Positions 19,300-28,429 of a stretch of DNA of 64,000 nucleotides are shown piece by piece. The position numbers and the translations under genes are program-made. The stretch lies in the NCBI RefSeq assembly GCF_016919245.1, contig NZ_JAFEJA010000001.1, positions 3,196,001 through 3,260,000 on the forward strand, in the 5' to 3' direction. The stretch comes from Streptomyces zhihengii (GTDB lineage Bacteria; Actinomycetota; Actinomycetes; Streptomycetales; Streptomycetaceae). Positions within the stretch are counted from its first letter, which is position 1; every line of letters begins with the position of its first letter. The notes below the pieces were generated by a model. That model was not told the DNA's origin, made no database searches, and was given only the letters and a program-made list of their open reading frames with translations.

Positions 19300-20979
19300 T
19301 GTGGTGGCGACGCCCCAACTGCCGTCCACCGGCAGCCCGGCACCGGTCATCCGGTTGAGGTAGCTCTGCAGGGCCTTGACCGAAGCGGTGCCGAAGTCGC
19401 CGTCGACGAGGAGTCCGGCGTCGTGCCGGAGGTTGAGATGCGACTGCAGCGCCCGCTTGGACGCCGGCCCCCAGGAACCGTCCACCGTGGCGCCTGTGAC
19501 CCGCTGCACGGAGCGGATGGTGGCAGGCCCGAACTCCCCGTCCACGGTGAGCCGGGCGCCGAAGTCCAGGTAGGTATTGCACGCCTCCTCGGTCTTCGAA
19601 CCCCACATCCCGTCATCCGCCACGCCGATGAGTCTCTGCAGCCAGCACACCCCGGCGTACGTGAGCGGTCCGAAGACTCCGTCCACATCCAGCGGAGGGC
19701 GGTGGCCCAACCTGTTGACGGTCCGCTGCTGGTAGCTGACCGGCCGGAGGTCGGTGGTGCCCCGCCCCCCGGATCCGGAATGACCCAGGTGGGTCAGGTA
19801 GGCCGACTCGGTGGACGGTCCCCAGATACCGTCATCATCAGCGCCTACCCGACGCTGCAGCCACTCCACCCCGGCCACGGTGAGCGGCCCGAAGCTGCCG
19901 TCCACGTCGAGTCGTGGGGTGTAGCCCAGGCCGTTGACAGCCCGCTGCTGACTGGCGACCGAGCGAACGATGCCGCTGTCCTGGGACTGGCCGGTGTGGG
20001 CGAGGTAGGCGGCTTCGGTGCCGGGCCCCCAGGAGCCGTCGTCCGCGGTGCCGACCTTGCGCTGCAGCCACATGACTCCAGCCTCGGTGAGGGGCCCGAA
20101 GATGCCGTCCACCGTCAGCGCCGGCACATACCCCAGGCCATTGACGGCACGCTGCTGACCGGCGGTCGAACGGACCGACGTCTCACCGCCGGAGTAGCCC
20201 CCGACGTAGGCGAGGTAGGCGGCTTCGGTGCCGGGCCCCCAGATGCCGTCGTCCGCCGTGCCGACCTTGCGCTGCAGCCACATGACTCCAGCCTCGGTGA
20301 GGAGCCCGAAGATGCCGTCCACCGTCAGCGCCGGCACATACCCCAGGCCATTGACGGCACGCTGCTGACCCACCACGGGCCGGTGGATGACGTTGGGATA
20401 GCCACCGCCCCCTCCGCTGCCGCCGCCGACGCTGTTTCCACCGCTGGAACCGTCCACGACTTCGAGGGCGGTACCGGGCATACCGTCCTCGACCCATTTC
20501 CGCAGGGTGTTACCGGGGCACTGCGTGCCTTCCAGCGCACCGTGATACGTGGCGTCCAGCGTTCGGCCCATCACTTCGTTGGCCTTCTCGTACATGCTCT
20601 TTACCGCTTTGACGACTCTGTCCGCGATTTTGCCGGTAAAATCCGACAGCATATCCTCATCGGTACCGATGACACATACGGCGATATGCGTCGTATTATA
20701 GTTCGGCGTATGAGCCCCTTTCATGTGCCAGCCGCGGGCCTCGTAGACCCTGCCCGCGACATCAATCATGAAGTTGTAGCCGATGTCATCCAGATCCTTA
20801 CCGTCCATCATGTAGTCCTGGATTTGCCTGACGGTCTGACTGGAAGGCGCTCCGCTGTAGTGGACGACGAAACCCGTCCGCTTGCTGGACGGAACCGGGA
20901 CGAGGGGCTGCTTGGGCTCCCTGGCCCCCCACTCCGCCCGCGAGGCGATGACGATCTTCAGGAGAAGGGGGAGTGACAT
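19261..20979 (-). CDS. N-acetylmuramoyl-L-alanine amidase (PGRP/amidase_2) with multiple peptidoglycan-binding-like repeats
   Basis: Residues about 8-165 form a T7-lysozyme/PGRP-type zinc amidase: SRAEWGAREP, VVHYSG with H40, YNFMIDVAGRVYEARGW, and YHGALEGTQCPG with H146 and C154 as the remaining zinc ligands. A Ser/Gly linker (about 178-192) leads to four ~66-70-residue repeats (QQRAVNGLGY, VDGIFGPLT, VGTADDGIWGP) and further partial units, each a tandem pair of peptidoglycan-binding-like halves. No signal peptide is visible: the catalytic domain begins at once, as in phage endolysins. The ATG overlaps the stop of the upstream gene (ATGA, 20976-20979). The catalytic-domain DNA near 20560-20760 is clearly less GC-rich than the flanks, suggesting transfer. 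Confidence 0.87.
   Translation of the reverse strand: MSLPLLLKIVIASRAEWGAREPKQPLVPVPSSKRTGFVVHYSGAPSSQTVRQIQDYMMDGKDLDDIGYNFMIDVAGRVYEARGWHMKGAHTPNYNTTHIAVCVIGTDEDMLSDFTGKIADRVVKAVKSMYEKANEVMGRTLDATYHGALEGTQCPGNTLRKWVEDGMPGTALEVVDGSSGGNSVGGGSGGGGGYPNVIHRPVVGQQRAVNGLGYVPALTVDGIFGLLTEAGVMWLQRKVGTADDGIWGPGTEAAYLAYVGGYSGGETSVRSTAGQQRAVNGLGYVPALTVDGIFGPLTEAGVMWLQRKVGTADDGSWGPGTEAAYLAHTGQSQDSGIVRSVASQQRAVNGLGYTPRLDVDGSFGPLTVAGVEWLQRRVGADDDGIWGPSTESAYLTHLGHSGSGGRGTTDLRPVSYQQRTVNRLGHRPPLDVDGVFGPLTYAGVCWLQRLIGVADDGMWGSKTEEACNTYLDFGARLTVDGEFGPATIRSVQRVTGATVDGSWGPASKRALQSHLNLRHDAGLLVDGDFGTASVKALQSYLNRMTGAGLPVDGSWGVATTSALQRALNLAKF
20000..20371. repeat. 210-bp tandem duplication inside the amidase gene
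   Basis: The 162 bases at 20000-20161 recur almost unchanged at 20210-20371, an exact 210-base (70-codon) shift. Only a few substitutions separate the copies, whereas the other peptidoglycan-binding repeats in the same gene are far more diverged. This indicates a recent in-frame duplication of one repeat. Confidence 0.85.
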
Positions 20980-21557
20980 CAGTTTTCCTCACCGGATCGC
21001 TGGGGCAGGACGATGGAACCGCTCTCGACGGCTTGACGCAGTCCGTCCCCGGGGCTGCCCGACGCGCTGCCGGGGGGGACCAGTTCGGCGCCTGCGGCGA
21101 AGTGGCCTTCAAGGCCCGCGAGATACGTGTTGAGGCTGTTCATCGCGTCGATCAGCGCGTCGGTCGGTGAATCCTGGACGCCGATCAGCGCGCACACCGC
21201 GTAGTACCTCATGTTCCCACCGGGGATCGGCTCGTTGGCGAATGGCCGCACCAAAACCCCGCGCCCCTCGAAAACCACCCCGTGCACACAGACCAGATAG
21301 CTGTGGGAGATATCGGGCTCTGCAGGCAGCTTCTCGACGCCGGCCACCGACATGTCGGCTTTCTGAAGGCCCCGCACCAGAGTGAAGCAGCCGCTGTGCG
21401 CAGCGGGGGCCACACGGTCCTGCCCAAGGCAGTGAATTACCACACCCCCGTTCACCGGCATCCAGCTCGACGGAGGGTGTGGGTCCGGTGCGACCGCACC
21501 CCAATCGGACCGTTCCACCATCTCAAAGGGTGGAGATTCCGGCTCGTAGATCGCCAT
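20979..21557 (-). CDS. Amidase/PGRP-like protein lacking the C-terminal zinc ligands
   Basis: A 192-residue product from ATG 21557 (an ATG at 21569 would add four). It keeps the family's first half: MVERSDWGAVAP, VVIHCLG with the first ligand histidine, and SYLVCVHGVVFEGRG. The expected final His...Cys/Asp segment before the last helix is missing; the protein ends instead in a proline/serine-rich tail. It is probably a non-catalytic PGRP fold, a binding partner or decoy for the active amidase with which it is translationally coupled (ATGA overlap). There is no signal peptide. Assignment rests on fold-level motif resemblance. Confidence 0.6.
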   Translation of the reverse strand: MAIYEPESPPFEMVERSDWGAVAPDPHPPSSWMPVNGGVVIHCLGQDRVAPAAHSGCFTLVRGLQKADMSVAGVEKLPAEPDISHSYLVCVHGVVFEGRGVLVRPFANEPIPGGNMRYYAVCALIGVQDSPTDALIDAMNSLNTYLAGLEGHFAAGAELVPPGSASGSPGDGLRQAVESGSIVLPQRSGEEN

Positions 21558-21765
21558 ATACGTCCTCACGGGCTTTGGTCGGCATTCAGGTGGACCTTCG
21601 ACAATCGTCTCAGCACGCCCTCTCCCGCACCTCTCACCGCACTCTCACCGCGGCATCCGGAATTCCGATTCCCGTCGAGAGCCGAACGAGAGTGAATGGA
21701 TAGCCGAAGGTGGTCGACAGCGGCAATGATGTCCGTGTCGATGTTCTCTGCACAGGGAGGTCTTC

Positions 21766-23319
21766 TTGCCGGCCATATCGCGACGCAAGGCCGTGGCAGC
21801 GGGTGGGGGAACGGCTGTCGGTATGCTCTGCGCTCCTTCGGCCTCCGCGCTGGACCGGCTCGTCGGCCGTTCCGCCACCGGTTTTCCGAACGGGGTCGCC
21901 ACTCCTGCCTCGGGCTACACGATCACGGTGCTCGCCACCACACCACCGGGCAGCGGGGACTGGGAGAGCCTTGCCTGCCTCCCGGCGCCGGTGAAAGGTG
22001 GGGCGGGTTCGCAGTTCCTGGCTGTCGGCCATGCGCCGGCACGAGTGAGCTCACCCGCGGAACTCGCGCGGTACCTGGCGAGCCCGGCGATCTCCTTCCT
22101 GACCGGAGGCGTAGTCGACGGAGACCTCACCCGGAACACGAGGACAGCGCTGTCGGGACCGCTCCGAGAGGACGCTTCCCGGCTCCTGTCCGGCGCACCG
22201 CCCGCGGGGCTGCTGGGCAGCGGCCCGCTGGCGAGCACTCCCTGGGGCACGCTGCTGTGCGCGGACGGCACCAGCGGTGCGCACTTCGGCACGGCGGACG
22301 CCCGTTGGCGGGCGAACGAAGCGCATCGGCGCTACGGCGTGGGTGCGGGTGGAGCCGATGACTGGAGCCGGCTCGACCAGCGCTTCGAGATAGCGCGCAA
22401 CGAGCAGTCGCCTCATCACTTCGGATGGGTGCTGGAGAGTCCGGCGTCCCAGGGCACGTGGGCCGGACAGCCGACGAAGCGCACCGCACTCGGCCGGATG
22501 CGCCACTCCGGTCTGGCTGCGACCGCCTCGCGGGGGCACGCGGTCGTCTATGCCGGGGACGGCGAACACGGCGAGTACCTCTACAAGTTCGTCGGCAGCA
22601 GGAGAACCGAAGGGGCACTGGACCACGGAGTGCTGCACGTCGCCCGGCTCCATCCGGACGGCAGCGGCGAGTGGCTGCCTCTGGTACACGGGCAAGGGCC
22701 GCTGACCCCTCGGCACGGCTGGAAGAACCAGGCGGACGTGCTGCTCCGTACCCGGCTCGCGGCGGACGGCGTCGGTGCCACTCCGCTTCCGACCCCCGGC
22801 AGGATCGCGGCCAGTGGAACGAGTGGAGAGGTGCTCTGTGCGCTGGGACGCCTCAGTGAGGCGGGCGGGTGCGAGGCGGCAGGCGGCGGCGCTCGGTCCC
22901 GCGCCACCTCGGTTCCCTTGCTACCACTTGCCGGGAACGTGCTGCGACTGCGCGAGGAAGGCCGCGATCCGGCGGCGACCGACTTCCGCTGGTCCGATGA
23001 GGAACTGTCCGGACGAGGCCTGCGGAAGGTGTCCGCCAGGGCGGGGACGCGGGCGTCCGGTGTCGTACGGGATCTGCATTACGGCCCTGGTGGCGAGCTG
23101 TGGGCCGTGGTGGCCGACGACGGGTCGTCCGACGACGCACTGCTGGTCGTCGACACCGCCGATGGCCCGGCCCGGTGTGTGGTGAAGGCAGAGCAGGGCG
23201 TCCTGTTCACCGCGGCTGCGGTTGCCACGGACGGGCGTCAGTCATTCATCGCCGTCCGTACCGTCGGGACGGACCGGCGATCGGTGGTGCTGTCCGTCCG
23301 GGGGCGCCGGTCGGCCTGA
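21766..23319 (+). CDS. TAT-exported PhoX-type (DUF839) phosphatase-like protein
   Basis: A TTG start at 21766 sits 5 bases after a strong GGGAGG. The N-terminus (SRRKAVAAGGGTAVG) is a twin-arginine signal. The 517-residue protein has DUF839/PhoX motifs: STPWGTLLCADG, ARNEQSPHHFGWVLESP, KRTALGRMRHSG, GDGEHGEYLYKFVG. PhoX enzymes are calcium/iron alkaline phosphatases that use cofactor-bound folding before TAT export; many DUF839 members are untested. It is divergent from the amidase pair over a ~208-base intergenic region and reads towards the small peptidoglycan-binding gene. Confidence 0.85.
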   Translation: MPAISRRKAVAAGGGTAVGMLCAPSASALDRLVGRSATGFPNGVATPASGYTITVLATTPPGSGDWESLACLPAPVKGGAGSQFLAVGHAPARVSSPAELARYLASPAISFLTGGVVDGDLTRNTRTALSGPLREDASRLLSGAPPAGLLGSGPLASTPWGTLLCADGTSGAHFGTADARWRANEAHRRYGVGAGGADDWSRLDQRFEIARNEQSPHHFGWVLESPASQGTWAGQPTKRTALGRMRHSGLAATASRGHAVVYAGDGEHGEYLYKFVGSRRTEGALDHGVLHVARLHPDGSGEWLPLVHGQGPLTPRHGWKNQADVLLRTRLAADGVGATPLPTPGRIAASGTSGEVLCALGRLSEAGGCEAAGGGARSRATSVPLLPLAGNVLRLREEGRDPAATDFRWSDEELSGRGLRKVSARAGTRASGVVRDLHYGPGGELWAVVADDGSSDDALLVVDTADGPARCVVKAEQGVLFTAAAVATDGRQSFIAVRTVGTDRRSVVLSVRGRRSA

Positions 23320-23449
23320 CATGGAAGGCGGGACGCCGGCCTGCGCCGCCGTTCCACGTCCCGACGACGTTTCACGTACTCCTCACCCCCCGGACGTGAG
23401 AGCTCCGGAGCAGCGAGGCCTGACTCATCAATCACTGGAGGAGCACACC

Positions 23450-23860
23450 ATGCTGGATGTCATGGCATACAGACGGATCGTCGGGATCGGTATCGCCGCG
23501 CTCGTCGTACTGAGCGGATCCGTCATCAGCAACGTCGGCACTGCCCATGCGGCAACGTACTCATGCCATATCCACATAGACGACCGCGGCTACGTCTCCG
23601 CCGGCCACTATGTCGGAACAACCGTCCAGCCCTCCTCGACCTCGGTCACGGAGGCCGGCAAGGAGGCCCAGTGCCTGCTGAAGTACTACGGCCACAACCC
23701 GGGCACCGTCGACGGTATCTTCGGCTCGAATTCGCAGACCGCGGCAAAGAAGGCGCAGCGGATCGCCAACGACAAATGTGACGCGGGCCTCGCCGTGGAC
23801 GGCAAGGTCGGTCCGAAGACGTGGCCGGCCCTGCGATTCGAGTACTGCGTTACGCCCTGA
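23450..23860 (+). CDS. Small secreted protein with peptidoglycan-binding domain
   Basis: 136 residues, ATG preceded by GGAGGAG. The signal peptide is clear (IVGIGIAALVVLSGSVIS..., cut after AHA near residue 34). The mature part resembles a PG_binding_1 domain (EAQCLLKYYGHNPGTVDGIFG, LAVDGKVGPKTWPAL) with four cysteines (YSCH, AQCLL, DKCDAG, EYCVTP) that may form two disulfides. No catalytic domain. Its repeat sequence echoes the amidase repeats across the block, supporting a joint cell-wall role. It ends just before a double hairpin. Confidence 0.8.
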   Translation: MLDVMAYRRIVGIGIAALVVLSGSVISNVGTAHAATYSCHIHIDDRGYVSAGHYVGTTVQPSSTSVTEAGKEAQCLLKYYGHNPGTVDGIFGSNSQTAAKKAQRIANDKCDAGLAVDGKVGPKTWPALRFEYCVTP

Positions 23861-23880
23861 GCCGAGGCAGGCAGAGGACA

Positions 23881-23947
23881 CACGGACCGGGCCCGCACGA
23901 GCGGTCCCGGTCCGTGCCACCACCGCCCGGCCGGCGGGCGGTGGTGG
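23881..23947. terminator. Double hairpin between convergent genes and argG
   Basis: Two adjacent stems: CACGGACCGGG (23881-23891) with CCCGGTCCGTG (23906-23916), and CCACCACCGCCCG (23917-23929) with CGGGCGGTGGTGG (23935-23947) followed by TT. They lie between the stop at 23860 and the argG stop at 23965, so a bidirectional terminator is likely. Confidence 0.75.
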
Positions 23948-23964
23948 TTCCTCCTGGACGGTGC

Positions 23965-25447
<1,483 letters not shown>

Positions 25448-25621
25448 CGCGAATCCGCGTGATCGTCCGCATCGGCACGGGTGACCTTGCCCACGCTCCG
25501 AGCGGTGACGGGCGGACCGCCCGGCGTGACGGCGCCCCGGGCAACCGACGTCGATGCCCACGGACGGCTCCCGCCCCGGACCTGCGCGAGTCACGCCGAC
25601 GACCGGGCCGCCGCTCCTCCG

Positions 25622-26323
25622 TCAGCCTTCGCGGCCCTGCCAGGTGGTCACGCAGACCTCGTTGCCCTCCGCGTCGGCCAGCACCGTGAACGCCGGGGCG
25701 CGGTCCTCGGACACCAGACGGCCCCCGGCCGCGAGCGCGGCCGCGATCCTGGCGTCCGCCTCGTCGTGGGGCACGCACACGTCGAAGTGGATCCGGTTGC
25801 GCTGCGGGCGCGGGGCGTCCATCTGCTGGAACCAGACCGCCGGGCCCTGCCCGAGGGGATCGACGACCGCGTCCGCCTGGCCGTCGGCCTCCGCCTCGTC
25901 CGCGTAGCCGAGCACGGCCTTCCAGAACGGGCGGACGGCCGGAATGTCGAGCGCGTCGATCGCGATCTCCACGAGCTGCACCGACCGGGGCGCCTCCCCC
26001 CGGCCGGGCTCCGTCCGCAGCCCGGCCGCACCGAGCGCGGCGCTGATCCGGTGCGCCAGTTCCGCGTCCCGGCCGGTCACGGCGGCGGCCCGCACCGACT
26101 GGAGCGCCAGCACGGCCTGCCCGGGCCGGACGTCGGCCACGAGGTGCCCGTCGGCGTCGGCCCCGCACGCCTCCACGGCGATGCGCACGGCCTCGGCGGC
26201 GCGGCCGACGGTGGCCACGGGCACGGCGGTCCGCAGCGTCCCCAGCAGATACCGCCACCCGAGATCCCCGACCGCGTCGGACGCGGCCTGCCGGCTCAGC
26301 GGCTCCCCGTCACTCACCGGCAC
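25622..26323 (-). CDS. Fusion of pterin-carbinolamine-dehydratase-like domain and VOC/glyoxalase-like domain
   Basis: The 233-residue protein has an N-terminal ~105-residue domain (RYLLGTLRTAVPV, AVRIAVEACGADADGHLVAD, AELAHRISAALGAAGL) resembling pterin-4a-carbinolamine dehydratase, and a C-terminal vicinal-oxygen-chelate domain (VEIAIDALDIPAVRPFWKAVLGY, NRIHFDVCVP, ADAEGNEVCVTTW). The dehydratase part lacks the classic catalytic His-His pair, so it may be a structural or ligand-binding domain. GTG starts at 26323 or 26317 overlap the end of the DUF397 gene upstream, so it may be the last gene of that operon. Substrate unknown. Confidence 0.7.
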   Translation of the reverse strand: MPVSDGEPLSRQAASDAVGDLGWRYLLGTLRTAVPVATVGRAAEAVRIAVEACGADADGHLVADVRPGQAVLALQSVRAAAVTGRDAELAHRISAALGAAGLRTEPGRGEAPRSVQLVEIAIDALDIPAVRPFWKAVLGYADEAEADGQADAVVDPLGQGPAVWFQQMDAPRPQRNRIHFDVCVPHDEADARIAAALAAGGRLVSEDRAPAFTVLADAEGNEVCVTTWQGREG

Positions 26324-26495
26324 CCGCCACGAACTCGGCCCAGGCGCCCCGCCCGAGGGTGAGCGCGGGTCGCGAAGTGTCCTTGGAGTCCCGGACGTGG
26401 ACGACGGAGGGGGTGGCGGCGACCTCGACGCAGTCGGAACCGGGCTCCCCGCTGCTGTAGCTGCTCTTGAACCAGGCCGGCTCCATGGCGGTCAC
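26310..26495 (-). CDS. DUF397 small protein, copy 3
   Basis: 61 residues starting at GTG 26495 (ATG 26486 also possible). It has the DUF397 pattern: WFKSSYSSGEPGSDCVEVA, VHVRDSKD, FVAG at the end. The start overlaps the stop of the preceding copy (GTGA). DUF397 proteins accompany Scr1/WhiJ-type XRE regulators in Streptomyces and some affect development; the mechanism is poorly known. Confidence 0.9.
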   Translation of the reverse strand: MTAMEPAWFKSSYSSGEPGSDCVEVAATPSVVHVRDSKDTSRPALTLGRGAWAEFVAGAGE

Positions 26496-26677
26496 CTCTC
26501 CCCAACCCCCGCCACGAACACGGCCCAGGCACCACGCCCGAGGGCGAGCGCGGGTCGCGAAGTGTCCTTCGAGTCACGCACATGGACGGCGGAGCGGTCG
26601 GCGGCGACCTCGACGCAGTCGGAGTCGACCTCGCCGGTGCTGTAGCTGCTCTTGAACCAGACCAGGTCTCGCGTCAT
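26492..26677 (-). CDS. DUF397 small protein, copy 2
   Basis: 61 residues with WFKSSYSTGEVDSDCVEVA, AVHVRDSKDTSRPAL and FVAGVGE. It is very similar to its neighbours, including at DNA level, so the three arose by tandem duplication. ATG 26677 overlaps the upstream stop (ATGA) and its own stop overlaps the next start, so ribosomes can pass along the operon. Confidence 0.92.
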   Translation of the reverse strand: MTRDLVWFKSSYSTGEVDSDCVEVAADRSAVHVRDSKDTSRPALALGRGAWAVFVAGVGER

Positions 26678-26880
26678 GCCGGTCGCCTCTCCCCGACACC
26701 GGCCACGAACCCCGCCCAGGCGCCCCGCCCGAGAGTGAGCGAGGGGAGGGATGTGTCCTTCGAGTCCCGAACGTGGACGGCGGAGCGGTCGGCGGCGACC
26801 TCGACACAACTGGAGTCCGGCTCACTGCTGCTGTGGCTGCTCTTGAACCAGCGCAGATCTCCTGCGCCTGTGTCGGTCAT
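26674..26880 (-). CDS. DUF397 small protein, copy 1
   Basis: 68 residues: LRWFKSSHSSSEPDSSCVEVA, AVHVRDSKDTSLPSL, GFVAGVGE. It is the first of three consecutive DUF397 copies and starts in an ATGA overlap with the XRE regulator's stop at 26877-26880. Single DUF397 partners are usual; three in a row are less so. Confidence 0.92.
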   Translation of the reverse strand: MTDTGAGDLRWFKSSHSSSEPDSSCVEVAADRSAVHVRDSKDTSLPSLTLGRGAWAGFVAGVGERRPA

Positions 26881-27713
26881 GTCTCCCCCAGCAGTTTCTC
26901 GATGAAGGTCAGGGACTCATGCGGAGTCAGCGCCTGTGCCCGGATGATTCCATACTGGATTTCGAGCGGCTGTACGTCCTGCGGGTGGGAGACGAGGCGC
27001 GAGAACCGCTGTACGTCCACATGGCCGACCGTCGCCCCACTGGTCAGCTTGAGGAGTTGGAAGGGACCCGCCATGCCCGCGTGGTCGGCCCGGTCGGTCG
27101 GCATGACTTGGATCTCCACATGCCGGAGCCCACCGACCTCCAGCAGCCGTTCGAGCTGCCGGCGCCACACCGTCCGCCCGCCCAGGGGGCGCCGCAACGT
27201 CGCCTCCTCCTGGACGAAGCTGACGATCGGCGCCAAGGATCCGCCGAGCACGGCCTGCCGGGCCAGGCGCGCCATGACGCCCTGCTCCACCACCTCGTCG
27301 CTCAGCACCGGACGGCGCATCCGGAACAACGCGCGGGCGTGTTCCTCCGTCTGCAGAAGACCGTGCACATTGTGGCTCTCGTACGCCCCCAACTCCACAG
27401 CCTCCGCCTCCAGTCGGGCCAGATCCCGCACCTTCTTCGGGTACCGCGCCTCCGCGACGTCACGCTTCATCGCGGCGATGATCCCCCCGGCCTCCAGCAC
27501 CTCGTCCGCCTTGTCGAGGAACTCGGGCTTCGGGACGCGGCGCCCCCGTTCGACGGAGGACACCTGCTCCTCGCCGTACCCGATGGCCGCGCCCAGCTCG
27601 CTCTGACGCAGCCCGGCGCGCTCGCGCCATGCCTTGATCTGGCGGCCGACGGCCTTCAGCACGGCGGCGGACTCGTCGTCGGCTCCATGCGGATTCATGT
27701 CGTCCATGCGCAC
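26877..27713 (-). CDS. XRE-family regulator with DUF5753 (Scr1/WhiJ type)
   Basis: The 278-residue protein has an N-terminal helix-turn-helix (residues about 18-75: LRQSELGAAIGYGEEQVSSVERGRRVP) and a C-terminal DUF5753 domain (VHGLLQTEEHARALF, RLARQAVL, PTDRADHAGMAGPF, VQRFSRLVSHP). Such proteins, including WhiJ and AbaA-cluster regulators, pair with DUF397 partners. It heads a four- or five-gene overlapping operon. The divergent gene at 27841 is an anti-sigma-type ATPase, completing the usual three-part context of these loci. The start may be MRMDD (27713) or MNPHG (27698). Confidence 0.9.
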   Translation of the reverse strand: MRMDDMNPHGADDESAAVLKAVGRQIKAWRERAGLRQSELGAAIGYGEEQVSSVERGRRVPKPEFLDKADEVLEAGGIIAAMKRDVAEARYPKKVRDLARLEAEAVELGAYESHNVHGLLQTEEHARALFRMRRPVLSDEVVEQGVMARLARQAVLGGSLAPIVSFVQEEATLRRPLGGRTVWRRQLERLLEVGGLRHVEIQVMPTDRADHAGMAGPFQLLKLTSGATVGHVDVQRFSRLVSHPQDVQPLEIQYGIIRAQALTPHESLTFIEKLLGET

Positions 27714-27840
27714 GGCCCCTCACAGCTCGGCGGTCGTCCGGCGTACGCGGCCGGACAGCCGCCGGCCCGTCCCGGACAGAAGCCGCACGTCCCGGCTGCG
27801 GCCCTGTTCAGCGTATGCACGCTCGACCACGCTGAGTGAC

Positions 27841-28281
27841 GTGAACCAGGAAATCACCCGAACCGGCGGATCCGCCGCCGACCTCGCCCCCGCCCCGGTC
27901 CGGCAGGTCACCGTCATGCTCTCCGCGACCCGCAGGGGCGCCCGGCTCGCGCGGCGGCTCACCGTCGCCCATCTCGCCGACTGGGGGCGGCCGCACGGAG
28001 CCGCCGAGCAGATCGTGGCCGAGTTCGCCGCCAACGCCGTCACCCATGGGCTCGTCCCGGGGCGGGACTTCCGCCTCGGCCTGACGCTGCGCGCGGACGG
28101 CTCCGTGCGCGTCGAGGTGACGGACGCGCGGGGCGACCGCCTTCCCGTCGCCGCCGTACCGGGCGCGGGCGCGGAGTCGGGCCGGGGGCTGCTGCTCGTG
28201 GCGGCGCTGGCGGACCGGTGGGGCGTCACCCCCGGGCCCGTGCCGTGCAAGACGGTGTGGGCGGCGATCGGGACACCCTGA
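27841..28281 (+). CDS. HATPase_c ATP-binding protein (anti-sigma-factor-like)
   Basis: The 146-residue GHKL ATPase has an N-box EQIVAEFAANAVTHG, a G1-like box VEVTDARGDRLP and a G2-like box ESGRGLLLVAALADRWGV. This is the compact RsbW/SpoIIAB-like kinase type abundant in Streptomyces. No phosphate-acceptor His domain is present, so it is not a sensor kinase. The GTG at 27841 is used because the family begins shortly after; it lacks a clear ribosome site. It is divergent from the XRE-DUF397 operon across ~128 bases. Confidence 0.85.
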   Translation: MNQEITRTGGSAADLAPAPVRQVTVMLSATRRGARLARRLTVAHLADWGRPHGAAEQIVAEFAANAVTHGLVPGRDFRLGLTLRADGSVRVEVTDARGDRLPVAAVPGAGAESGRGLLLVAALADRWGVTPGPVPCKTVWAAIGTP

Positions 28282-28429
28282 CCGGCTCCCGCCCCGCTCC
28301 CGCCCCGACACCGACCCGGGTACGCACCGGAACCCCTCGCACTTCCTCCCCCGGAGGGCGACACTTGACGGCGCGACAGATGGGTAGGGCACACGGGACC
28401 GGGCTCTTCCCGGGGGACGGGGGACGCAG

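Noticed and set aside
18492..23860. Antibiotic biosynthetic cluster controlled by the SARP
   Set aside because: No polyketide, NRPS, RiPP or tailoring genes adjoin it; neighbours are wall-binding and phosphatase genes, and the regulator is frameshifted.
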